Source: Phylloscopus collybita
Taxonomy: Eukaryota; Chordata; Aves; Passeriformes; Phylloscopidae
Direction of reading: 5' to 3'
NCBI GenBank assembly: GCA_027886175.1
Contig: JAJNNQ010000026.1
Span: 28,414,001 to 28,478,000 of the forward strand
DNA length: 64,000 nt
Every line of letters starts with the position of its first letter. Within the stretch, counting starts at the first letter, position 1. The translations under genes and the position numbers were made by a program. The notes beneath the pieces were generated by a model. The model saw only the letters and a list, made by a program, of their open reading frames with translations, was not told the origin of the DNA and ran no database searches. Below are positions 36,901-51,900 of this stretch, one piece after another.

Positions 36901-39900
36901 TCACAGGACCTGATGGCTCACGGGGAGCCCCAGGACCAAAAGGACAGAAGGTAGAAACAAGATTATCCATGAAATGATTTTTTTTTTAAAGCAACATTTT
37001 TTGTTAATCTCTGACTGATAAGATGCTGCAGCCTTTTTTTTTACAATCCCAACATACCTTTGGAATACATATGTACTGGCCCCTTTTCATACAGCACAAA
37101 AAAGCTTCCATTCCCACAGCCTGCAGTAAGGAATGATGTCTGGCATTATGTTGTTGACATTAACGTTCAGCATCTTCAGTAAAGTTGAGGCCCTTTCCAT
37201 CTTGTGTTACAATTGTGTCATTGTAATGCACTGGGAACCAGAACAGTGAAACCTGACTTCATCATCAATCAAACAAATGAAATATAAATCAAAAGTCAGA
37301 GTAACAAGCATGCTTGAGTTTTTGGGGGTGGGGGAATAAAAGGCCAGAGGCTGTATCTTTTCAACACTGAGAAAGTCTTTCCTTTCTATCAAGTCTTACT
37401 GAAACCAGCATAGCATTAATGAAGTGAATAATACTTGCAGACTATGTCCACTAAATGATGCCCTCCAAAATGTGAGAGAACATCTTCCTGTATATTGTTT
37501 ACAAAACTTAATGCTAGTTCCTCTTTAAAACTAGTTTTTTGTCTTTTCAAGGGGGAGCCAGGACTGCCAGGTGCTCGTGGACTTCCAGTAAGTAATGTGT
37601 TTAGTACACAAAGAGGACTTTTACACCTTGAGTATTATTATGAAGGCTTGTTTTTGCTAAATGTAGAGAAGAAAACCCCAAAACTATTTCTGAGCTTTCA
37701 AAGAACTCTTAAGCTACAAAAGTAGTACTTTTAGGAACTGTTTTATCTTTATATTTACGTGTGGGAATATTACTGAAGGGTTATGTTTGGTTTGTATGCT
37801 GTAGAAAAGGAGCATGTGTGATGTAGTCCCAGGTATCAGGCTTATACTATTCTTTTCCATCTCTTTGTGAAAATGCTATGGAGATGAGTGAACCCATGTT
37901 TCATTTGCATATAGGAGTCTACAGTTATTCCTGTTTTCAGCTTCTTGCCATGTGTTTAAATGGCATCACTGAAGTGTAAATTCTGTGAGACACCTTGTGC
38001 TGTTTTGCAGTTCTTTATGAAAACAGGCCAAAATATGAGAAAGAACATGCAAAGAGTACTGTTCCAGTTGGCATGCAGATGGATCTAACATCCATTTTTA
38101 GGGGCTGAAAATAATTGTGAATTTTAGGAGTTTTGCTGGTAGAAGAATAGAATGATAGTTGGCATGTAGGAATTTAGCTCAGGAAAAAAACCTCAAGATG
38201 AGTAATAGAACAAGATGACTAGAATAAATTATGATAAGACTGAATATAATGAGAATTTAATTTAAACTTAGATTCAATTTGGAGAAATTATTTAAATTAA
38301 ATAGAAGAGGTATAGTATTCCAGTACAACACTCCTTGTGTATTTGTATTTTTGATCTTTTCCTATTAACCCTCATTAAATTTATATTTAACAATTATTTT
38401 GTTAATGGTTGGCCAGAGAGAAAAATGATAAAGTTATTCTTGAAGGTGTGACATTAGGTGTGGCATTATAGACATGTTCAAATACAAAATGAATCACTTT
38501 GTGGACATTTTAATTTACACGGATGCTCATTCTTACCTGAAAATTTGGAAAATAGGTAATCTAATGGCTGGCTAGTCTGTAGGCTTAATATAGGTGTTAA
38601 ATTTAGTCACAGAAAATGGCAGAACTGGGATAGGTTCTAGGTAAACTGAAACCCCTACATTTTTCTCTTAGGGGATTGAGGTGGTGTGTTTTTTTTTTTT
38701 TTTTTTTTTTTTTTTCCCTTCTTCTTATTTTGCTTTGTTTTTGATGTCAGCTAGATGGGGAATAATTTCTGGGTTGTATGCTATGCATATTACAACATCT
38801 AGCTGCAAAGAAGAGGTAGTTAAATTCTATCAGATATGTTCACTCAGGTGATAAGGGAATAATGATTAGAGGGATGGACCACCTATCCTATGAGGAAAGG
38901 CTGAGAAAATTGTGATTCATCAGCCTAGAAAAGGCATGGCTTGGGGGTGACCTAATTGTAGCTGTCCAGTACCTGAAGACTCCCTACAAGAGAGCTGGAG
39001 GGCACTTTTAAAAAGGGCATGTGATGGCAGGACAAGGGGAAATGGCTTCAAACTGAAAGAGAGTAGGTTTAGATTAGGTATTAGGAAGAAATTCTTTGCT
39101 GTGAGGTTGGTGAGGCACTGGAACAGGTTGTCCAGAGAAGATTTGGATGTCCCATTCTTGGAAGTGTTTAATGCCAAGTTGGATGGGGCTCTGAGCACTC
39201 TGGTCTATGAAAGGTGTCTCTACTCATGGCAATTTGAACTAGTTGATCTCTAATCTCCCATCCAAACCTATGATAGGAAAAAATGGGGACATAAAACTGA
39301 ATTACTGAAATACTTGGTTAAAGTATACTCTGGCATTTTAGCTTGTCAACCAAAAGAAAAACCGAGTTGGGGAAAACATACATGATTTTAGCTCACCATA
39401 TACAAAATAATGCAAGAATGGTTGATTTAAGACCCTCCAGAATAAGTGGGTGCATTAAACATGTGTAAAGAGGGTTAATCTCCATTTGGAGGTAGACACG
39501 TTAATTTGGGAAAGCAGGAAACTGGACCAACTTGTCAGGGTAAAATGCTGATTCTTTCCAGAGCAGCAGAACTTTGATCACTATATTTTGAGACTGTAAA
39601 AGCAATACATCTGATAAGATTTTGGACCATTGTTCAAAGCAGAGTGATTTTGTTTGCCCTTAGACTTTCAGTCTTAAGGTGATAACGCTCCAGTGAACCT
39701 CAGTAGGGATTGCCTTTGGAGTTGATCTGCCTCTGCTTAATAAGCAACTGAAGCTTGTATTTTCGGGTGAATCCACAGGAATATTTATAATGAGGAAAGG
39801 AGAATTTCAAATTATTTAAAAGAAGAAGAAAAGATGGTTATATTTAGTCAACTCATGTCGTTACCCTTGTACTTACTGAGATTTATCCTTAGACCTCACA

Positions 39901-42900
39901 TGTTAGTAAGAAGCTTAGTGATTGATTCTGTAGCTCCATGGTTGTTAACCCATACATGCTGAGTCCATATAGAGAGATTAATGCTCAAAATAAACCTCCT
40001 AGGAAAGCCTGTACAAATGCAGTTTTCCCTCTGATGAATGGCTGTGTGCTGCTGAAGGAGTTGTGCAGCTACTGGAAGATTCTCAAAATGGCTGGCACTG
40101 GTCTTCTGACCTTTAGTGAGATTATACCTCCTAACAAAATCCACAAAAGTGAAAGACCAAACCAACAGCAACAAACCCCACAACCCTGCTACCAAAACAA
40201 ACAAAAGATCCCCTGTATAACCCCAACAGAACCCAGCTACTGTTAAAACAAAACAAACAAAAAACCAAAAACCAACTAGAAATGGTAGTGCTGGAGTGCA
40301 ATGGTTCTAATTTTCAGATTCAGAGACTTTGGAGAAGCTCTTGCTACAAATATGATAACTAATGGGGCTGTTTAACCTTTGTACTTCTTTGGTTTGATCC
40401 ATGAAACCTCATTTACCAGAAATATAATGAGCACAATTATGAATCTACATACTGCCTACATGATTAATTGAGTGCTTAGGTGTAATTATCTACTGCTTTG
40501 AATACTGTCAGTGGCTTTGTGCAAGTGGAGTAGTCCCTGGATAGTTAACCAAAGACTTCATTTTTCACAAAACCTCTTGCTTAAGATATTAAAATGCTCA
40601 GTGCAAACAGAAAATCAGAAGCCTTGGATACAACACTAATTAGCTTTAAATTATTATCACTGTTTTTCATGCTCCTCTAGTGATATTTATCAGCCAAGTT
40701 AGGACTTCTGGGTATCTTCCAGAATGAATATTAAGGACATAAACTTTTACATAGAACATTTGCTTCTCTCTTCTGTCACCTTTTCTTTCCCAGAATGTAT
40801 CCTGGCAATCTTCAGATATCCTCTCTTTTGTACATTTTTTTCCTGCTTTATCAATTTGTTTTAATTTATTCTCTTTGTCTCATCTCTTTGGTGAATAATA
40901 TTTTAAATTACAGGCTTACACAGTTCTTAGAATTCTTGTGATTAATTCAAGTAATTTTTTTTCAAGTAATTTTTTTTCAAGTAATTTAAATATGCTGATA
41001 TCTTTGACCTGTCCTGGTAGAAGGACCTGGGGCTGCTACATTAAGTGCATGCATTGCACTCTTCAGTCCATTCTCTCTTTTAGTTACCTCTAACTTTTCT
41101 ATGAGCTGATATTTTGCTAGGGGCTCACACATGTGGCGTATGGGGAGGACTGTGCATATTTAGTGACAGAGAATTTGAAAATATTTTAAGGTCTACTAAA
41201 ACCCTGTCCAGCACAGGGTACAAACACTGGACTCTTTGTGGTGGATGGCAGGGGTACTTATCAGATCACAGGGTAGGTGCCTCTGCTGCAGGGGGTTACA
41301 GACTCTGGGTTGCTGCCCAGGCCTGTGCAGTCCATGCTCCTTGGGTCAGATGAGCACCTCCACAGCAGGCAGCAAGCACCTGGGCACGTAAGGCTGCAGC
41401 CCCAGGCTGTGTGGAGAGGCTTTCCCTTTAGGACACAGACAGAGCAAGGAACATGCACAGCTGGTTGGGACAGGAACTGCTCTGTTTATGTCCTTAATGA
41501 TGATGAAGCCCTGGAGCTGCTCTCAGCTTTGCCACTTGGTCTGCTTGTAGGGAGTTCATGGCCAGAAGGATGGAGTGGCTGTGTGAGGAGGCATTGATTG
41601 CTGGGGGAGAGTTCCTGCTTTTTGCAGTTTTAATTAGGAAGGTGAGGAGATGCAGTGGAGCGATCAGAGGAGGCCACAGCCTTCTCCTGGGCTGCTGTGT
41701 GGGCTGCACACTGCAGCTGTAGCTGCTTCTTCTGGTATAGTCAAATATAGATATGTATAATATGATGATTTGCAGCAAGGAAGTGTGAAGCAATAACAAA
41801 GGGATTAGGTTATGCAGACTTACTTTCTGGTATGCATTAAATGGTTAAAATGGAATGATTCTGAAAAACTGAAATTTTCCCTCTGTTTTACCAACTTTTC
41901 TAAACAGCCTTACAAATACAACCCTGGATTGATATTCTGTGACTTTTTTACTCACATTCAGCCCAGGTGCCTTATGTCAAGTGTCCTGAATATTTAAGTA
42001 TATTTGGGATTTTTTATTTTACGTGTTTCATACGTTTTTAGTGTTTCACTGACACTGTACTCCATAAAATTTTCCACTTGCTTTAATAATGTGAGACTGA
42101 GGGATCTGTGTTCTTAGAGGGAATAATGTATCATCCAAACAGGCAGAAACACATTTGTATCTTGGACACATCTCCTTAAAATGAGTCAGAACAGTACTGG
42201 TGGAAAATGTAAATAGGAGAAGTTTGATGCTCTTTCTGATTACCAAAACCCATAAGCTGAATGGATTTAGGCCTCAGGAAAGCACTGTGGGGAAAAAAGT
42301 TCACCTTTATTATAAATTCCAATGTATCTTTAGAAGGAAATTATTATACGAGAGATACATTTATCATGGTACTTGATGATTAGCAAAACACCAAACCTTT
42401 AATGTCTTCATTCCTTTGTGCAAGTATGTATGTTTATAAATATGTGTAATAATGCTGCAAGGCAAGTTAATCAGTAATTTAATTTTCTCTACTGATACTG
42501 ATTACCTAATAATAAAATTGATTTTTAACAGTAGTTAAACAAGTTTTCAAAATGATTTTGCAGAATAAAATTATTTTTTTTACACTTTTTTAATCTGAAA
42601 TACTCTGTTCTTGGAAAACAGCTTTACTAAGTTTGGAACCTTCCCCATATTTCTGATCTTTTTTCATATTTCACAGGGCAAGGGGCTTCTTGGACCACCT
42701 GTAAGTATTAATTTTATATTTTATAAATATACTGTTCAATGAATCAGTTTGAATATTTAATAAAGGTATTATACTGTCATTAAAAGTAATCCAGTGAAAA
42801 AAAGAGATGTTCTTAATCCTGATGTTCTGTGTCTATTATGCACATTTTCTTCAGCTGCCCCTGAGGTCTGTGGTATATGGGGCAAGAATATTGATGTCTG

Positions 42901-45900
42901 AAGGCATAGTTTGTTTGTGAGAATTACATATTCCCAGTCCTTGGATGTTTCTTACATAGGTATGGTTTGGTATAAAAATACTATTTACCTTGGTTGTTGC
43001 AGGGTCCAGCTGGTGCAGCAGGACTTCCTGGGGAAGTAGGTCGGGCTGGTCCACCTGTAAGTACTACCCAGTTTGCTGAAAATTCAGGTTCATTCCATTG
43101 CTAGAAGGTACTTAAAGAAAAAATGGACCATCTAAATACTATTTGGGCTATCACAGAATTTTCAGAAGTATTTTTTCCTCTACAGTGATCACTGGTAGAA
43201 GAAGGATTATGTTCGTCAGAAATAAGAACAATGAGTAGCAGGGCCACCTGTCAGATTAGAATTAAATGTTTCAGTGTCCCATACTCTACTTCTCTTATTC
43301 AAGAAAAACTGAAATCAAAAAGCAGACCTGACAGAAATACAGGAAATGTAAACCTCAACTACCTAAACTAGTGATCTTCATTTGCATATCAGTGAACATG
43401 GAAATTCAGAATTTCTTCTCAGTCTCACTTAAGGGTTGGCTCCATCTATTGACCTTACTGCTGAACTGTGCCCTCAGTTTCACCACACTGTCATGTTTTG
43501 ACACCACACTTTACTGAAATGGAAGCTGCAACCAATTGGTACTTTTCTACTTGAAATCAGAAATAGCATTAAAATTTTGTTTAATAAAACCTACTTTTTA
43601 ATGCAATTATATAAATGAATTTAAAAAAGAATATTAAAAACTGCCATTTTTTTCCAGAAGATGATCCATCTAGCTCAGTGTCTTGTCTGTAGGAGGGGCA
43701 ACAATGGATACCAAGAGAAGTGTACAGGCTATTTGTAAAATGCTATTTTTCTGTCATACTGTCACACATTCTGGCAGTTAGTTGGTAGTTCAGAAACTGC
43801 CTGAATCAGAAATTGCCTCTGTTATGCCTTTTCAAAAGCTGCATGTGAGCCTGTCCTCAGTCAGTCTCTGAATCCATTTATATCCTAAGCCTCCATAACA
43901 CATTGTGATAATGAATTCCACAATGTAATTATGCATTGCATGGAAAGGAATTACTCTACAGCTCTAATGTTTTGAGAATTAATTATTAATTTTTCTATAT
44001 TCATCTTGTTTATTTCATTTATGACTTAATGAGATGTAAAAAGTAATATTGAAATTACAATATAAAGTTAAAAGGTGGTCTCTGCCCAATTATTTGATTT
44101 ATTTTAGTTACAAATCTTCAGAAAAATAATTCACAGAAGTTCCACATTGTCTTTACTTATGAGAGTACTCAGTCTCAAAGTTTCACAAAGAGGAAAAAAT
44201 TCCAACTTGGTAAATTCATCTTGTGCTCTGAAAAAGTAGATTTTCTCCTCTCTCTACTTTTGCCAGTTACTAGAATTCTTTTTGTTCATAACTTAATAGG
44301 AGCTATAGAGGAGGAGTGCATAGATGATCCTGTGGTCAGATATTCCAGCTTTCTAAAGCAGGCAAAAATGTTTTGGTTTTCTTGTGACTCCTATTTGACA
44401 ACATGGATGCTGTTCTACTAAAAAAACCAAAACTTTTTCCATTCTGTTCTGGGATCCATGTTGTGGGCTGAGCTTTTAACTGCCTACCTAGTCTGTCCTT
44501 CTGTAGCCACTTAATTTCTTGTTATTGTATGGTCTGAATATGTGACTACAGTTGTTCTTGTTACTATCTATCAACTAAATTATTTTACCCTTTTTAAGGG
44601 AGATCCAGGAAAAAGAGGGCCACCAGGGCTACCGGGACCTCCAGGTCCTCCAGTAAGTGATTGTGTTTAATGTGTGCTTACATCTGAATTTTGTGTTGTT
44701 GCTGTTTGAACAAAACTCCCCAAGTTCTACAGCTGAATACTGACTTTAGGATATCAGAAAAACTTTGATCTTCCATTTAGAGAGCAAGTTTCCACTCTTT
44801 ATGGTTATCAAAAGGCAGTTTGAAATGCAAATTGTGTAACTTCTGTCATGATGCCTTCCCATTACTGTAAACTGCAAATACACAGGTTTTAAATTCCCCT
44901 GTGAATCACAGTACTGCAAATGTAGGGCCTCACTGGTATTACTTCAGTAGAGGCAGGCTTTTCTTTGTTAGGAGAAGAAAAAATATTTGGCTCATGAGAC
45001 AGAAATATACACTTCCAGGTGGGTTGAGTTCTAATGTCTTTCTTGCAATCAGATCTTCTACTTGCAAGGAATGGAAGAAAGCTTTACAGCAGTGCTTTGC
45101 CTCTCCAGGGGAAGAGCTATTTTTTTTTTTTTAACCTCTTGGGAGGAAGGATGTGTGTTATGTCTTTGTCCTGTGGCAATTTACCTGTCCAGAGAAACAC
45201 AATAGAGAGTTTGGCAAACACATCTCAGTCTGGGTGCTGGGAAATGCAAACTGCTGGGAAAGATGTCCTGCTAGTGTCTTTTAAAAAGCTGTACTTCTGC
45301 TGGGAGCCTCTTCCCCCCACTCTAAGGGAGACCCTAAGTACATATACTTTATTTATGGCATGTTTCTTGTTTTCATGGAAGTTACCAGAGAACTGGCAGA
45401 GGCATTTTAAAAAATATGAATGGCAAATTGGAGAAGTTTGGAAACAAGTGGAAATGAGTTCTCAATAGTATATAGTGCTTCTATTCCCTAAAGTTTTGTC
45501 TGTTTTAGGTTTCTGAAGTGCCACAGTCCCACTCCAGTTGATGACATTACGGACCCAGATACTCTTGGCTTTTTAAAAATCCTTCCACATATAAGAGGGC
45601 CATTCTTTAAGGAACTCATTCCTTTAAGTCTCCTCTGCATTCCTCTGAAACAGTGTGCTCCCTCCCACAGGGCTTCAGAGAATCCAGCTGCTGCTGTGAA
45701 ATAATCTTTCTCCCTGTTGTGCCTCATAAAGCTCCTGTTAGCTTCCATCAAGTATTTGATTTAATATGAGAAATGACCTTCCCCCCACCAAATCAGTCTC
45801 ATTGTACACTGATGTCTAATTTATTGCAACTGTCATCTACCAATACTTTTGGGAAGATTTTCCCTGTAAAAATAGTTTTCTCTGTAAAGACCTGAATCTT

Positions 45901-48900
45901 CTGGTTAATGGCACTGAGTTGTTCTTATTATAGAAATTGTCTTGGTTTCTATAGGAAACGAATGGGATTTGGACATACTTTTTCTATATTCAACAAAAAG
46001 TATATTTGAGCCAGTTTAAAGAGCAAGAGAATATTTTGGGGCTGTTTGAAAAGTTGTTCTGAGTTAGAGGATAGGACCTGCAGTCCTATAATAAAATCCT
46101 ACAGTTAAGTTGCTTTTGATGTGAGAGATCCTTTGGTTGATTATATTTCTGATTCCAGGTTTAGATAGTACTTTTTTCCAATCACTGTGTTGCCTAATGA
46201 ATCATGTCTGGTTATTTCTGTATTGCTGACTTTGATTAATTTAATTTAATTTAGGGAACGATTGGCCTTCAAGATGGTGATGTGTTGGTAAGATTATTGT
46301 CCATGTTTTTATTTCTTTTTAAGCAATCTCAGACAATCTTTTTCAGCCTCTGTGGTAATAACTATGTGAATGCTTTTCCAGTGTCCCAGTGCTTGTCCTC
46401 CTGGCCGCCCCGGACATGCTGGCTTAATGGGTATGAAGGTAAGAGAACTTGTTTGTTCCAGCATTCCTTCCAGACATGCTGTCTCAAGGCACCAGGGAGG
46501 GTAATTACTGACGTGAAAAAAGGCATTTCACTGTTAATTTCAAAAAAGATTGCATCAGTGTGGTTGCTTATGGTTATTCAACTCTTGACTGCCAAAACAA
46601 CCTCTTGTTGTTGAAATCTCTTGGTACTCCTCTAATCTTCACTGTAAAATTTATGTGTGGTCCTGAGAGGATTAGAGTGTGTGAAGGATTGCTTCGTTCA
46701 CTTCCTGGACCATTTGCAGCCTGACTCCAGAAACTCTAAATATTCCCCCAGATCCTTAATCTTTTAGACTTCTTTTTCTCTCCCTGGGAGACCTGTAAGA
46801 TACTAAATTGAAATGAACATGTTTTGAGTATCACTTTAGCTAAGATTTTTAAATTTTTTTTTCTGGTTTCTAGAAATACAGTTGGCCTCAGAAAATTTTT
46901 ATGAGATCACATAAGAAAAAATACTAACCTGCCTAGAAATGCAGCCTTGTTAGATGCAGAAGCAGATATGTTGAGCATGGTACTTAATATGTAATGTTTC
47001 CTAGACAGACGAGAAAGGAGTAGTGAATGGGTTTTGAGAGGGAACAGCAAGACAGCTCTCAGCAGTCTATGCCCGTTTTGGAAAACTGTATTTTAATTTT
47101 GAATATTATTTATTTATTTATTTATTTATTTGGGGTTTCTGTGTTTATTTTAGGGGCAAAAAGGTTCAAAAGGAGAGTCTGGTGAACCAGGAAAACAAGG
47201 TTATAAGGTAAAATAAAAAAAAGAGAAAAAACTGCTGTTGTTTTTAGCAAACTAATAGTAGTTTAGCCTTGCCTTCAAAAGCAGTATTATGTTTTGTTAG
47301 AAGTATTGATTGTTTTAACAGAACTCATGAAGTGAAACTACATAGCATAGTGCTCCAGAGTAACCAAAGGCACATCTCTATTTTTCATTCACCTGTACTA
47401 TGTATTTATTATGATGCACAAGTCTTGCTTTTTATTTTGATTGTTCAATTGAATTATTATAGAACTTACAGGGAAAATTGAAGCTAAGTTTGATAATTGA
47501 AAAACTTTCAAATATTTAAATGCAGGATAATTCCCTGAATTTTACCAAGTTAGCTGTTGTGCAGCACAGATGAGTACTTACATGAAGAATGAGAGGGAAA
47601 AATACATTTGAAAGGGAAAGGACACAGCATAAGTTCATAAACAGAGGCCAGGTCCTATTAGTCTTGAAAACTGAAATACTAACTCTCTCAAGGTGTTTCA
47701 TTTGAATTAACCTTGTTATATAACCTCTTCAATACTGAAATATTTGCAAAAAAATTTCTGATTTGCACTGCCTTGGTCCACGCTTCAGTGTTGCACAAAA
47801 AAAAAACCATTGGAGAAAACTTTTTGCACTTTTAGTCTGGAAGAATAAGAAATCATAGAACCATAAAATGTTAAGAGGCTGGAATAGACCTTAAAGATCA
47901 TCTTGTCCCAACCCCTCTGCCATGTGCAGGGACACCTCCCACTAGACCAGGTTCCTCTCGGCCTTACCCAGCCTGGCTTTGAACACTGCCAGGGTTGGGG
48001 CACCCACAACCCCCCTGGGCAACCTGTTCCAGGGTCTCACTACCCTCACAGTAAAAAAATTCCTCCTAAGTGCTAACCTAAATTTCCCCTCTTGCAGTTT
48101 GTCCCCTTTATTCCTTGTTGTATCTCTACAGTACCTGATGAAATCCTAAAGACGTTAATGTCAAGAAAAAATGGAATGACAGATGGAGGATAAAATATCA
48201 TTATTCTTTAAATGAGATTTCTTTAAAATTACCCTTTTGACTAATAATTGAATGGAAAGTGAACCTAAACAAGTGTCTGTCTGAGGAAGTGGTGTGACTT
48301 CATCTGGATTTCTTTCAGGCAGGACATGGTGACAGAAAACATTAAGTAGGAAATGCACCTCAAACGATGACAGAGCAATATGCATGGTATGGATTGGCTA
48401 CAGATGTATTCCTTTTGCTTTCCCAGGGTGAAGAAGGGGACCAAGGACCCACTGGTGAAGTGGGAGCTCAAGGCCCTCCAGTAAAGTATTTCCTTTTAAA
48501 GTGTTACTCATTTTCTTCATGATGATACATCTTTTTTTCTTATTATTGTAAATATTATACAGATATTCTAAAACCTCCATGCACCTTTCTCTTTATTTTG
48601 CCATATTGTCTATGAATCAAAGAAGAATTATTTAGGTCCCTCCAAAACCTGCATTATGGCTTGACACAAAACTCCATATAGTTCTAGGAAAACATTAAAA
48701 AGTATTTCATGTCCTAAATTTTGTGTTGTGCTTAGATTGTGAAAATAGTTGGATTTTTTTCCCTTCACCTTCCTTTTCATCATTTTGATGACTCTGACTT
48801 CATTGTGTTTGAAACACAATCAGCTGTGAAATTCAGACTTAGCTAAGATTTGAGGATGAAGTTGCAACCACTGAAGAACGTTTGTTTTTTTTTTCCCTGA

Positions 48901-51900
48901 AGTTTTTTTGGCTTGCAAAAGAAGTATCCTTCAATCATACCTAGCTGTTTTCTTGTCCTGATTCACTGTGCTTTCCCTCTGACACATACCTCCTCAGCTT
49001 GTTCCTCAGCTTGTGAGGAGCTCTTATGGTTACCATGGCTGAAAAGGACTAGGAGACTAAAGGGGTCATTTTAAGTAGGAGAAACTGGCATAAGACCTTT
49101 AATTTCTGCAGTTTATTTTCTGGTGGAGTCTCATGCTTTTTTCTTAGGTGTAAAAATATTTATTTAATGCCATTGGTGTCCAGATTTGATATTATACAGG
49201 AGCTTACCTTAATGCACATGACACCTAAATGCTAAATCAAAAAATTCTCTATGATCATAAACATATGACAACATAAACCTCTGGATTATGACTAGAAAAG
49301 ATATAGAACAGATGAAGAAAAGGAAAGGGTGCATTCCTTCTGATGCTTGATTGTGAAAAATTATCCCTGAGGCCCTGATGCAGACAAAGTACTTGTGTAA
49401 GAGGCAGCTTCTGCTGTCTGAAAGACCTGTGGGGACCAATTCATTTTACTCGCCTTGGTAAAGTTCTTCAATCACTGTGAAATAACAGTGGAATTAGAAA
49501 AACCAATTAAATATTCACTTTTCTTTCCTTTTTTTCCTTAAATGTGTCACTCATAACATTAAACTATATCACCAATTGGTCACCATACAAACAGACTCTC
49601 AAATAATGTTTTTTAAATTAAAATTTGGGATTAATAATATGCATAAAGCTATATCAGATAGATAACTCATGTGAAAAAGGACAGACAAGGCTTCAAAGGC
49701 ACAGATGGAGTGCCTGTAGACTCTGCTGTATCTCCTTATATGCCCCTTTCATAAACAAATGGAAGGGGTTAAGTATCCAGCCTCCACCACAGCACCTGCA
49801 GTCCAACCAATGTATTCCACTGACAAGATTTGCATAAGATGGCCACTCCTGGGAGAGGTGTTGCTTTTGATAGAAAGTATTGGATACCACAGTGTGCCTT
49901 CTTCCAACTTTGATCTTAGAAGCAGGATTACACTGTGTTCATCTCCCTTGGGGGGCTGCTGTAGTGATTGTTGCATTACCATGATTTTCCCCACATTTTA
50001 GGCTGACAAGGCTTCAAATGTTCTGTGCAGGATTCCACCTAACTTTGTGAAGAGCAAGTAGAGGCTGCCAATGTAGAATCTGCTCAGGGAGTGCGTTGCC
50101 TAAGCTATGGGGAAGTGCCTGTAGCTGTTTCAATAATGCAGTTGCAGGACAAGCATATTAGAGCTGAGGGTTTGTTCTCTGCAGGGAGGAGACGTCTCAG
50201 GTAGTGTCAGTCTCTTGAAATGAGAAAGACAGTGAAGCCAAATTTACCACAAGACTATTTTGAAGGAAAATGACAACAGTTGTGATGATAGTTATGATGC
50301 ATCCTGCTGCATTAGGATGTCTATTCAGTTTAGCCTCTTAGTGGACATACAAACTTAGCACTTGTACTCTCAAAAACATTGCCCTATTCTATCTGCCTCT
50401 GGAACTCTGTAAAATCTCCTTCATCTGTCTAATCTCCCACTTGAGACAACATAGCACTTCTGCAAATTTGGCCATCACACATTCCTTTCACACAAGCTGC
50501 ACATGAGAATGCTGCAACTCTGAGGTAACCAAGAAGAAAAATCAGTGTGGTGTATTTGTGGTTTTATAATACAGCCTGATAGTTTTGTTACTCTTTTTAA
50601 AATTCTAAAATTGATAAAGAATCAAATTACCATATAAATTAGGAATTCTAATACAGCAGTAGTTGGATTTCTCCTTTAATACTAAGAAAATAGTAAAATA
50701 ATTATAAAGAACGAGAAAGAACTCTTGAGTCTTCTGTCTGAAAACAAGTTTTCAGGACAGTTCTGTTGAGGACTCTTTTAGGACAGTTCTGATGAGAAGA
50801 ATTAGGCATAATTTAAATATACTTTTCTATTTCAGGGCATTCTAGGTATCAGAGGTATAACTGGTATAATGGGACCTAAAGGTACCAAAGTGAGTATTAA
50901 CCTTTATTTCTATAAAATGGCCTATATTAAAAAAAATGTAGAGCTCTGAATGTTTTAAAAGCTTAGTTAAGCTGCTTCTTTATTTCCCCTGTATTTTCTC
51001 ACTCCTGCCAGCTGTGTTTCCATAGCTACTTCTTGTTAGGAAGAAAGGTAGCTCTACAGTCCCAATTGATGAAGGACATGCAGTCTTCACTGCTTTTCCC
51101 CAGTCCTTGCATTTATGGTAGTTTTGCACGTATGCAAGTCTGCAGTTAGCAAGATCACAAGTTATAACAATTATAATCTATATCACATTTTAATTGAAGC
51201 TAACATTTATTTAGTAGACCCTCCTGTGATTTCTATCTTCCTAAAGCCTTTTACTTCCATAATCATCCCAGTTTTTTCAGGAATTTTTATTGAGAGTTTG
51301 TTCTTTTTCCCATTCTTTCTTTGACATCTCTGTGTCTTAGATTGCTGCCAGTGGGATTACTATTTATGTGGGCTCCTAATTTGTTGGACAATTTTCCTTC
51401 TGTTTGTCTAAGTGTTTCTATCTGTTATTTCAAACCTGGGTGCTACATTTCTAGTCTTGTGATCTTGTTAAATCTATAAGGTAAAAATTTCTGAAAGGAG
51501 TAGAACATAGCAACTTCTCCAGAAGTCAAATCACGTAAATCTTGCAATCATCTGTCTTCAGAGACAACATCAAATTCTCCTGATTATGAATCTTCTCATG
51601 AATGATCCTTCCTAAGCTCTTGGGCATGTTTGCTAAGCTATTACTGTCTTACTTAGTTTTTCTGGCCTTTGTGTGTTCTAATTCTTTGTAGTTATTTGCC
51701 TACATTTTTGTAATATTTTCTCTACTTGAAATATTTACTACATCTGTTTGACAAAGGAGTTTCACCTTCTCTCTAAATCTTTTTAAAACAATTTTTTCCT
51801 CTTCATTTACATGTATTTACAGGGTAGTGATTGCATTGTTTCCTTGAAACATATGTGATAAAAACTGCAGCACTGCACTTGATGATTTCTCTGCATATTT

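Larger units (their letters stand above)
34300..37551 (+). other. COL9A1: COL9A1 introns 8-11 (non-exon parts)
   Basis: Introns of 562, 108, 1828 and 601 bp around exons 9-11. Intron 10 holds a 21-T tract (35105-35125), a moderately GC-rich patch (35160-35300) and a TA-rich microsatellite-like stretch (36561-36660). No transposon or extra exon recognised. Confidence 0.85.
37588..42676 (+). other. COL9A1: COL9A1 intron 12 (5089 bp)
   Basis: Holds a 27-T tract (38689-38715), a CR1 fragment (38861-39275), an A/C-rich patch (40140-40260), a tandem 15-16-bp repeat (40946-40986) and a moderately GC-rich patch (41230-41720) without recognised function. Confidence 0.88.
42701..46254 (+). other. COL9A1: COL9A1 introns 13-15 (non-exon parts)
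   Basis: Introns of 302, 1542 and 1602 bp around exons 14 and 15. Intron 14 contains an ancient LINE relic (43655-43960). Intron 15 contains overlapping chance reading frames at 44901-45468 but nothing recognised. Confidence 0.85.

Noticed and set aside
38920..39198. 92-codon minus-strand open frame in intron 12
   Set aside because: It is the antisense of a CR1 3' fragment, not a gene.
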